From Bradyrhizobium zhanjiangense (lineage in GTDB: Bacteria; Pseudomonadota; Alphaproteobacteria; Rhizobiales; Xanthobacteraceae): a DNA stretch of 64,000 bases. Position 1 is the first letter of the stretch, and each line of letters opens with the position of its first letter. Position numbers and translations under genes: made by a program. The stretch covers positions 6,717,001 through 6,781,000 of the forward strand of contig NZ_CP022221.1 in NCBI RefSeq assembly GCF_004114935.1, written 5' to 3'. Of this stretch, positions 57,818 to 64,000 are shown piece by piece. A model generated the notes under the pieces. The model had not been told where the DNA came from, ran no database searches, and saw only the letters and a list, made by a program, of their open reading frames with translations.

Positions 57818-59326
57818 ATGAAGATGTTTCGCCTGGCCGCAACGGCCACCGCCTTCCTGCTGTCGGTCGTAACAGCGCAAGCCCAAACCACGCTGCGCAT
57901 CGGTCTTGCCGAGGACCCCGACATCCTCGATCCATCGATGGCACGCACCTATGTCGGCCGCATCGTGTTCTCCGCGTTCTGCGACAAGCTGTTCGACATC
58001 GACGAGAAGCTCAACATCGTGCCCCAGCTCGCGCTGTCCAGCGAAACGGCCGATGATGGCAAAGCGCTCGTCATCAAGCTCCGCCCTGGCGTGAAATTCC
58101 ACGACGGCGAGCCGTTCGATGCCGAGGCCGCCAAGTTCTCGCTGGAGCGCCACCTGACCTTCCCGGGTTCCTTCCGCAAGCCAGAGCTGGCCTCGGTCGA
58201 CCACATCGACGTCGTCGATCCCCTCACCATCAAGCTGGTGCTGAAGTCGCCGTTCTCGCCGCTGCTCGCCCAGCTCACCGATCGTGCCGGCATGATGGTG
58301 TCGCCGAAGGCGGCGAAGGAAGCCGGCGATAAGTTCGGCCTGCGTCCGGTCTGCGCGGGTCCTTACAAATTCGTCGAGCGCGTGCAGCAGGACCGCATCG
58401 TGTTCGAGAAGTTCGCCGACTATTGGAACAAGAACAACGTCTTTATCGACCGCATCGTGTTCCAGCCGATCGTCGATGCCACGGTGCGGCTCGCGAACCT
58501 GAAGTCCGGCGGACTCGACCTGATCGAGCGCGTGCTCGCCACCGACCTCAAGGAGGTTCGCGCGGATTCGCGGCTGAAGGTCGCGACCGCCATCGAGCTC
58601 GGCTATCAGGGGGTCACCCTCAACATCGGCAAGGACAAGGCCAAGGGGCCGCTCAGCCAGTCCGCCAAGGTGCGACAGGCGCTCGATCTCGCCATCGACC
58701 GCGAGGCGATCAACCAGGTCGTGTTCAACGGCGAGTTTCAGGTTGGCAATCAATGGGTCAATCCTGATCATCCCTATTATCAGAAATCCCTTCCAGTCCG
58801 TCCCCGCAATGTCGAGAAAGCCAAGGCGCTGCTGAAGGAAGCCGGCGTGACGCCGCCAGTCAGCGTCGATTTCCTGGTGCCAAAGGGCGCCGAGACGGAG
58901 ACGCCGGCGCAGGTGATCCAGTCCATGGCGGCCGAAGCCGGCTTCGATATGAAGATCCGCCTCACCGAATTCGCGACCGGACTGAAGCAGGCCGAGGCCG
59001 GCGACTACCAGGCCTACATGCTCGCCTGGAGCGGCCGCGTCGATCCCGACGGCAACACCTACGTCTTCCTGCACAGCGGCGCGCCGCAGAACTACGGCGC
59101 GTGGAACAATGCACAGGCTGACAAGGCGCTGGAGGATGCGCGAGCGGTGACCGATCCCGCCAAGCGCAAGGCCAGTTACGAAGCTCTGGCGAAACTGGTC
59201 CAGGAGGAAGAGCCCCTCCTTTACATCTATCATCGCCGCATCATCATCGCGCACACGACCAAGCTCGAAGGTTACAGGCAGATGCCCGACGGCCTCGTGC
59301 GCGTGGTCGGTCTCAAGCTGAAGTGA
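57818..59326 (+). CDS. ABC transporter substrate-binding protein, family 5, transporter 2
   Basis: This 502-residue periplasmic binding protein has a signal peptide (MKMFRLAATATAFLLSVVTA, cleavage near AQA-QT). Family blocks include TTLRIGLAEDPDILDPSMAR, IKLRPGVKFHDGEPFDAEAA and KVRQALDLAIDREAINQVVF. The ATG at 57818 is chosen because it starts the signal peptide; an upstream start at 57704 lies inside the ATPase gene. In transporter 2 the binding protein follows the ATPases rather than leading, the reverse of transporter 1. Confidence 0.94.
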   Translation: MKMFRLAATATAFLLSVVTAQAQTTLRIGLAEDPDILDPSMARTYVGRIVFSAFCDKLFDIDEKLNIVPQLALSSETADDGKALVIKLRPGVKFHDGEPFDAEAAKFSLERHLTFPGSFRKPELASVDHIDVVDPLTIKLVLKSPFSPLLAQLTDRAGMMVSPKAAKEAGDKFGLRPVCAGPYKFVERVQQDRIVFEKFADYWNKNNVFIDRIVFQPIVDATVRLANLKSGGLDLIERVLATDLKEVRADSRLKVATAIELGYQGVTLNIGKDKAKGPLSQSAKVRQALDLAIDREAINQVVFNGEFQVGNQWVNPDHPYYQKSLPVRPRNVEKAKALLKEAGVTPPVSVDFLVPKGAETETPAQVIQSMAAEAGFDMKIRLTEFATGLKQAEAGDYQAYMLAWSGRVDPDGNTYVFLHSGAPQNYGAWNNAQADKALEDARAVTDPAKRKASYEALAKLVQEEEPLLYIYHRRIIIAHTTKLEGYRQMPDGLVRVVGLKLK

Positions 59327-59336
59327 CGCCGAAGGG

Positions 59337-60278
59337 ATGCTGAACTTCCTCGCCCGCCGCCTTGTGCAGATCGTGCCGACGCTGTTCTTCGTGTCGGTGC
59401 TGATCTTCTCGCTGCAACAATTGCTGCCGGGCGATCCCGCGCTGGTGATGGCGGGCGAAGAGCGCGATCCTGCGGTGATCGAGCAGATCCGGCATCAGTA
59501 CCGGCTCGATCAGCCGGTTCCCGTGCAGTATGCCTACTGGATCAAGGGCGTCCTGTCGGGCGACTTTGGCGAGTCGCTGCGCAACAAGATGCCGGTGCGC
59601 GAGCTGATCGCGCAGAAGCTGCCGGTGACGCTACAGCTCGGCTCGATGGCGATCCTGATCGCGTTCTGCATCGGCATTCCCGCCGGCATCGTCGCGGCCG
59701 TGAAGAAAGGCACCGCCTGGGACTACGGCGCCAATTTCTTCGCGCTGTGGGGCATCTCCACGCCGAATTTCTGGCTCGGCATCATGTTGATCTTCCTGTT
59801 CTCGATCGAGCTCGGCTGGCTGCCGGCCTCGGGCTATGTGCCGCTCACCGAAAACTGGCGCGCGAGCCTGGCGGCCACCATCATGCCCGCCTTCGTGCTC
59901 GGCAATGCGATTGCCGCGATCCTGATGCGTCATACCCGCAGCGCCATGCTCCAGGTGCTGGAGAGCGACTATGTCCGTACTGCGCGCGCCAAGGGACTGT
60001 CGGAACGCTCGGTCATCCTCAAGCACGCGATGCGTAACGCACTGACGCCCATCATCACGCTCGGCGCGCTCGAGCTCGGCACACTCTTGTCGGGTGCGGT
60101 GCTGACCGAACAAATCTTCTCCATCCCCGGCTTCGGCAAGCTGATCGTGGATGCCGTGTTCAACCGCGACTATGCGGTCGTGCAGGGCGTGGTGCTGGTG
60201 ACGGCCACGGTCTACATCACGCTGAATCTCATTGCGGACGTCGCTTATATCCTCGTCAATCCGCGGCTACGGGGCTAG
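59337..60278 (+). CDS. Oligopeptide ABC permease, DppB/OppB type, transporter 2
   Basis: This 313-residue permease begins MLNFLARRLVQIVPTLFFVS. It has the periplasmic block IRHQYRLDQPVPVQYAYWIK, the contact loop in MLQVLESDYVRTARAKGLSE and the C-terminal VAYILVNPRLRG. AAGGG sits directly before the ATG, an unusually close ribosome site. It is ten bases downstream of the binding-protein stop and five bases before the next permease start, so all belong to one unit. Confidence 0.94.
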   Translation: MLNFLARRLVQIVPTLFFVSVLIFSLQQLLPGDPALVMAGEERDPAVIEQIRHQYRLDQPVPVQYAYWIKGVLSGDFGESLRNKMPVRELIAQKLPVTLQLGSMAILIAFCIGIPAGIVAAVKKGTAWDYGANFFALWGISTPNFWLGIMLIFLFSIELGWLPASGYVPLTENWRASLAATIMPAFVLGNAIAAILMRHTRSAMLQVLESDYVRTARAKGLSERSVILKHAMRNALTPIITLGALELGTLLSGAVLTEQIFSIPGFGKLIVDAVFNRDYAVVQGVVLVTATVYITLNLIADVAYILVNPRLRG

Positions 60279-60282
60279 TGCC

Positions 60283-61167
60283 ATGACTGACACGGCGCTC
60301 GCCAGTCCCGTCACGCAAGCTCACGAGCCGGACAGCCCGGCACGCCGCGCCCGGCGGCGTCTGTTCAGGCGCAAGGCCGCTGTGTTTGGCCTCATCGTGA
60401 TCATCGCGTTCATCCTTCTTGCGGTGCTTGCACCGGTCGTCGTTCCCTATGATCCCGTCGCGACGAGCTGGAGCCTGGTGCGCAAGCCGCCGACCGCCGC
60501 GCACTGGTTCGGCACCGACGAGCTCGGCCGCGACATCCTGAGCCGCGTCATCTACGGCGCGCGAGCCTCGCTGCTTGCAGGCTTGATCTCGGTCGCGATC
60601 GCGCTCGGCATCGGCCTGCCGCTGGGCCTCCTCGCCGGCTATCGCGGCGGCTTCGCCGATGCGCTGATCAGCCGGATCACCGACGCAATGCTCGCCTGCC
60701 CGTTCCTGATCCTGGCGATTGCGCTGGCGGCATTCCTCGGTCCGAGCCTCGGCAATGCCATGATCGCGATCGGCATCTCCGCAACCCCGATCTTCATCCG
60801 CCTGACCCGCGGCCAGGTGCTGAGCGTCAAGGCCGAGGACTATGTCGAGGCCGCGCGGGCACTCGGCAATCCACCGTGGCGGATCGCGTTCTCGCATATC
60901 CTGCCGAACATCCTGCCGGCGCTGCTGGTGCAGGCGACACTGTCGATCGCGGCGGCCATCATCGCCGAAGCGGCGTTGTCCTTCCTCGGCCTCGGCCAGC
61001 AGCCGCCGGCACCGTCATGGGGCAGCATGCTCAATGCCGCACAGCGCTTCCTGACCCAGGCGCCCTGGATGGCGATCTGGCCGGGGCTTGCGATCTTTCT
61101 GGTGGTGCTGTCGCTGAACCTGCTCGGCGACGGCCTGCGCGACGCACTCGACCCGCGCCAGCGCTAG
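60283..61167 (+). CDS. Oligopeptide ABC permease, DppC/OppC type, transporter 2
   Basis: This 294-residue permease has an OppC_N-type first helix (RKAAVFGLIVIIAFILLAVL), the block FGTDELGRDILSRVIYGARA, the contact loop in VKAEDYVEAARALGNPPWRI and the end FLVVLSLNLLGDGLRDALDP. It completes transporter 2: two ATPases, binding protein and two permeases. A repeat element follows, then convergent signalling genes, which marks the end of the 14-kb run. The ATG at 60283 is used; an earlier in-frame start overlaps the previous gene. Confidence 0.95.
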   Translation: MTDTALASPVTQAHEPDSPARRARRRLFRRKAAVFGLIVIIAFILLAVLAPVVVPYDPVATSWSLVRKPPTAAHWFGTDELGRDILSRVIYGARASLLAGLISVAIALGIGLPLGLLAGYRGGFADALISRITDAMLACPFLILAIALAAFLGPSLGNAMIAIGISATPIFIRLTRGQVLSVKAEDYVEAARALGNPPWRIAFSHILPNILPALLVQATLSIAAAIIAEAALSFLGLGQQPPAPSWGSMLNAAQRFLTQAPWMAIWPGLAIFLVVLSLNLLGDGLRDALDPRQR

Positions 61168-61173
61168 CTGTCC

Positions 61174-61270
61174 CTCATGGTGATACGCGCGTCTCGAATC
61201 ATGAAGGCCCGACTGTCACCTGTAGCCATCCTTCGAGACGCGGCCTAACGGCCGGTCCTCAAGATGAGGA
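61174..61270. repeat. Intergenic repeat of the CATCCTTCGAGACGC family
   Basis: It contains GCGCGTCTCGAATCATGAAG and CATCCTTCGAGACGCGG, which are partly complementary, with CTCATGGTG and CTCAAGATGAG at the ends. It lies between the convergent transporter 2 permease and the 248-residue gene and fills the whole 105-base gap. The core word ATCCTTCGAGACG recurs near 32225. Confidence 0.65.
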
Positions 61271-61272
61271 TC

Positions 61273-62019
61273 TTAAATGACGATCTCCCGCATCACGCGG
61301 CGGCAATCCATCTCATATTCGAGATCGACCACGGGAGGCCGGGCAAAATGCCAGGTCAGGCCGGAGCGCAGCGCGCCGCGACGGACCAGCTCGTCGACCA
61401 GCGCGTGGTGGAAGTCGTGCACCGAATAGGCCTGCACGCCGGTGGTGTCCTTCCAGCCGAAGCCAAAGGTTGCCATCCGATTCTCCATCTGCGAAGTCGT
61501 GGTGAAGCGCACCTTCTCCCGCAGCCCTTCCGGGCTGAGATCGCGGTAGCGCACCGTGCGCTCGACATAGGTGCCGCTGCCCTCACGTGCCTCGGCGCCA
61601 CCGGCGATCACGAAGCTCGGCGCTGTCGAGCGGGTTGGGCGCGTGAAGGAGAACGCGTAGAATGACGGCTCGGACGGAGGATCGATCTCGGGGCAGACAT
61701 TGCTGCGTGCCACCGGATTGGTGGTGCCGTCGAAGATGCCCCATTCCGACAGTGTCTTCACATAGTGCAGGTTGAACGCCCGAAAGCCTTCCTCGCTGAA
61801 AGCCGCCGGCGAGCGCAATTCGCAGGCACAGAATGCCGTCAACGGCCGCCCGGCCTCCTGGATGAACTTCGCCGCCAGCGCAAATCCTTCCGCAAGCGGC
61901 ACCAGGCGGTCGAACCGGACGCGCTCGATCTCGTAGCCGTCATCTGCGGCGGCACCCGCCGAGTACTGGAACACGGACGGAATGAAACGATAATTGCCGG
62001 CAGAGAACTCACGAATCAT
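61273..62019 (-). CDS. Uncharacterised protein of 248 residues (possibly CnbZ-like deaminase family)
   Basis: I do not firmly recognise this protein. It begins MIREFSAGNYRFIPSVFQYS and has blocks PLAEGFALAAKFIQEAGRPL, TAFCACELRSPAAFSEEGFR and HYVKTLSEWGIFDGTTNPVA. It resembles proteins annotated as 2-amino-5-chloromuconate deaminase (CnbZ)-like, but that memory is weak and no catalytic residues can be named. No signal peptide is seen. TAGGAG precedes the ATG. It starts nine bases after the receiver-cyclase gene ends on the same strand, so it is probably co-transcribed with the signalling genes. Confidence 0.7.
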   Translation of the reverse strand: MIREFSAGNYRFIPSVFQYSAGAAADDGYEIERVRFDRLVPLAEGFALAAKFIQEAGRPLTAFCACELRSPAAFSEEGFRAFNLHYVKTLSEWGIFDGTTNPVARSNVCPEIDPPSEPSFYAFSFTRPTRSTAPSFVIAGGAEAREGSGTYVERTVRYRDLSPEGLREKVRFTTTSQMENRMATFGFGWKDTTGVQAYSVHDFHHALVDELVRRGALRSGLTWHFARPPVVDLEYEMDCRRVMREIVI

Positions 62020-62028
62020 GACGGACTC

Positions 62029-63279
62029 CTATTCCAGTTGCATGCGAATGCCCTTGGCGCCGTTGAGCAGGCGTCTTAGGTGAAAGCCGGCCAGGGGATC
62101 ATCGGCGTGCATGCCGACCAGCGCAGCAAAGGCCGGCATAGCGGCGGCATCGCCGGCCTCCATCTTGGCGAAAGCCTCCGAATATAGTGCCGTCTCAGGC
62201 GCTTCGAATTTGGCCTGCGGCAGCGGTTCGAACGCGCGCAGCGGCTCGCTGCGTCCGCGCAGCATCAGCTCGCCTATGGGGCGGCCTTGAAAGTTTTCGG
62301 CCGACTTGGCGACGCTGGCGCTGACGCAAATGCGCGTTCCCAGATGCTTGTTGGCAGCCTCCAGCCGCGCCGCGATATTGATGGTGTCGCCGTAGGCGGT
62401 GTAGTCGAAGAAGCGATTGCCGCCGAAATTGCCGACCAGCGCCGGGCCCGCATGCACGCCAATCCGCGTGGTCCCGAAATTCACGCCTCTCGCCCTCCAA
62501 CGCGCCGAGAAGTCCTCCGCCCAGGCATCGAGATCGTGGGCGCAGGCGACCGCACGCGTCGCATAATCCGGCTGGTCCCCCGGCGCGTTGAAGAGCACCT
62601 GAATCGCATCGCCGATGATTTTCGTGACCGTCCCCTCATGCGCGAAGACGATCTCGGTCATGCCGCCGACATACTCATTGAGGAGCTCGCCGAGCATCTG
62701 GGGCGCCGCGCTCTCCACCAGCGACGTGAAGCCGGTGATGTCGGTGAAGATGGTCGCGACCTCGCGCCACTGCACGTCCATGCCGTCGCCGGCGACCTCC
62801 GCCGCCAGGCGCCTGGCGATCTCCGGCGAGAAGAAGCGCGACAGCGACGCATGGGCGCGCTCGGCCTCCAGCTGGCGCCGCCGCACCTCGCGCAGCATCT
62901 CGACGTGGCGAATGGTTTTATCGATCGTGGCTTCCAGGTCGGCGAAATCGATCGGCTTGGTCAGGAAGTCGAATGCGCCGCGGTTCATGGCGGTACGGAT
63001 GTTGCTCATGTCGCCATAGGCGGAGACGATGATGGTCGACTTCTTGTCCTCGGCCTCCTGGAGCTTCGCGAGCAGAGACAGTCCGTCCATCCTGGGCATG
63101 TTGATGTCGGAGACCACCATATCGACATGCGGATTCTGCTCGAGCGATTGCAGCGCCTCGAGGCCGTCGCGCGCGAACATGATATCGATGCGCCCCTCCC
63201 GGATCTGCCTGCGGAATTTTTGCAGGATCAGCGCCTCGAGGTCCGGCTCGTCATCGACGAAGAGGATGGTCGCAGTCAT
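62029..63279 (-). CDS. Response regulator with class III adenylate cyclase output
   Basis: This 416-residue protein joins a receiver domain to a nucleotide cyclase. The receiver has the acidic pair Asp9-Asp10, phosphoacceptor Asp58 in [12 protein letters not shown] and Lys108 in [12 protein letters not shown] helical linker spans about 115-165. The cyclase domain has metal ligands Asp180 ([13 protein letters not shown]) and Asp224 ([13 protein letters not shown]). The purine-selecting Lys220 and Asp in [15 protein letters not shown] point to ATP, so the product should be cAMP. It overlaps the small response regulator gene by ATGA. About 110 C-terminal residues follow the cyclase core. Confidence 0.94.
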   Translation of the reverse strand: MTATILFVDDEPDLEALILQKFRRQIREGRIDIMFARDGLEALQSLEQNPHVDMVVSDINMPRMDGLSLLAKLQEAEDKKSTIIVSAYGDMSNIRTAMNRGAFDFLTKPIDFADLEATIDKTIRHVEMLREVRRRQLEAERAHASLSRFFSPEIARRLAAEVAGDGMDVQWREVATIFTDITGFTSLVESAAPQMLGELLNEYVGGMTEIVFAHEGTVTKIIGDAIQVLFNAPGDQPDYATRAVACAHDLDAWAEDFSARWRARGVNFGTTRIGVHAGPALVGNFGGNRFFDYTAYGDTINIAARLEAANKHLGTRICVSASVAKSAENFQGRPIGELMLRGRSEPLRAFEPLPQAKFEAPETALYSEAFAKMEAGDAAAMPAFAALVGMHADDPLAGFHLRRLLNGAKGIRMQLE

Positions 63280-63665
63280 GCGGCTTGCTCGAGCCTCGTA
63301 TCGATCTCCTGCCGCAGCAGCGCAAAGTCGATCGGCTTGGTCAGGAGCCCGACGGCGCCGCGCTCGATCGCCTTGCGGCGCGTTTCGGCGTCGCCATAGG
63401 CAGTGATCATGATGACGGGAACGTCCGGATGCGCGGCACGTACCTTCGGCAGCATGTCGAGCCCGCTCATGCCGGGCATGTTGATGTCCGAGAGAATCAG
63501 GATCAGCGAGGGATCGCGAACCTCGGCGGCGCGCTTGAGTGCATCGGGCGCAGAGGACGCAAATTCCATCTGGAAGCGTCCCGCGCGCAGCTCCCGCCGG
63601 AACTGCTGCCGGAACAGCGCCTCGACGTCGGGCTCGTCATCGACGACCAGGATGTAAACGTTCAA
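63276..63665 (-). CDS. Single-domain response regulator
   Basis: This 129-residue protein is a lone receiver domain with acidic pair Asp9-Asp10, phosphoacceptor Asp60 in [18 protein letters not shown] and Lys near the end in [12 protein letters not shown]. It resembles the receiver of the cyclase encoded next to it, so the two may share a kinase. Its start is a TTG whose TG are the first bases of the upstream kinase stop codon (TTGA), and its end overlaps the cyclase start by ATGA. It may act as a phosphate relay or sink. Confidence 0.92.
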   Translation of the reverse strand: MNVYILVVDDEPDVEALFRQQFRRELRAGRFQMEFASSAPDALKRAAEVRDPSLILILSDINMPGMSGLDMLPKVRAAHPDVPVIMITAYGDAETRRKAIERGAVGLLTKPIDFALLRQEIDTRLEQAA

Positions 63666-64000
63666 GTCTCGTCTCCAGTAGTTCCGCCTGCCGCCATCGT
63701 GCGCGGCAGCGTGATGATGAATTCGGTGAATACACCGGGCTCGGTGTTCACGTCGATCGTGCCGCCGTGCTGCTTCACGACGATGTCATGGCTCATGGAA
63801 AGGCCGAGCCCGGTGCCCTCGCCGGCCGGCTTGGTGGTGAAGAAGGGATTGAACATCTTCTGCTTCACCTCGGGCGGAATCCCGGTACCGTTGTCGCGGA
63901 TCCGGATCTCGACCCTGTCGGCGAGGTTCTTCGTTGCCGCGCGCAAGGCCGGCTCGAACGCCTCGCCCGCGCTCTCCTTGCGCTTGGCAGTGGCATAGAA
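63662..64000 (-). CDS. Sensor histidine kinase, C-terminal part (5' end outside window)
   Basis: The frame is open from the last base of the window to a stop at 63662, giving 112 residues of the C-terminal catalytic domain. The ATP-binding G1 box is RIRDNGTGIPPEVKQKMFNP and the F and G2 boxes are PFFTTKPAGEGTGLGLSMSH. The N box, the phosphoacceptor His and the sensor domain lie beyond the window. It overlaps the response regulator start by TTGA, so kinase, regulator and receiver-cyclase form one signalling operon. Confidence 0.93.
   Translation of the reverse strand, partial: FYATAKRKESAGEAFEPALRAATKNLADRVEIRIRDNGTGIPPEVKQKMFNPFFTTKPAGEGTGLGLSMSHDIVVKQHGGTIDVNTEPGVFTEFIITLPRTMAAGGTTGDET

Overview
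The window looks like chromosome from an alphaproteobacterium of the Bradyrhizobium / Nitrobacteraceae type. The sequence is visibly GC-rich. Most gene products resemble soil-rhizobial families (Liv and Aap uptake systems, a paa operon, a class III PHA synthase, a BM3-type P450, MHS transporters). Many gaps are filled by GC-rich palindromic intergenic repeats typical of that group. I saw no tRNA, rRNA, CRISPR array, insertion sequence, prophage or plasmid origin. The species call is inference, not a database match.

Layout. (a) 1-9.6 kb: a minus-strand DUF1445 / branched-chain-type binding protein / LivH series faces a divergent LysR regulator across a clear palindromic operator. The regulator is followed by an M20 carbamoylase-type amidohydrolase, a GhrA-like hydroxyacid dehydrogenase, an LDH2-type dehydrogenase, a DmlA/TtuC-type decarboxylating dehydrogenase and an atypical SDR. 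(b) 9.7-17.8 kb: an amidase, then a polar amino-acid uptake locus. It has AapQ/AapM-like permeases divergent from an RpiR regulator, a class III aminotransferase, an AapJ-like binding protein and an Asp/Glu-racemase-superfamily enzyme; no ATPase gene is present. (c) 17.8-24.4 kb: a TetR regulator divergent from a ferredoxin-P450 pair, an MHS transporter, a sulfite-oxidase-like protein and a hydrolase-OsmC fusion, convergent with a YeeE-type transporter. (d) 24.5-32.2 kb: phenylacetate uptake into metabolism (paaX, paaABCDE, paaI, paaK) with a probable PaaX operator. (e) 32.2-47.1 kb: a carbon-storage and lipid neighbourhood with a phasin, a class III PHA synthase pair (phaE-phaC), several alpha/beta hydrolases, a WS/DGAT acyltransferase, an epoxide-hydrolase-like protein and a CYP102-type self-sufficient P450. 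(f) 47.1-61.2 kb: a 14-kb unidirectional run in which two complete five-gene oligopeptide-type ABC transporters enclose a cytoplasmic gamma-glutamyltransferase-like protein and a DUF1028 protein, preceded by two tandem sigma-54 promoter cores. (g) 61.3-64 kb: a minus-strand signalling operon with a histidine kinase (cut by the window end), a response regulator, a receiver-adenylate cyclase and an uncharacterised 248-residue protein.

The most novel-looking unit is (f). The gene content suggests import of small amide or gamma-glutamyl peptides through two transporters followed by intracellular hydrolysis by two Ntn-hydrolase-fold proteins, probably under nitrogen (RpoN) control. Other points worth attention are the ATPase-less Aap locus, the SDR and racemase with altered catalytic residues, the storage-lipid operons with ATGA couplings, and at least five families of palindromic intergenic repeats, some of them inside operons.
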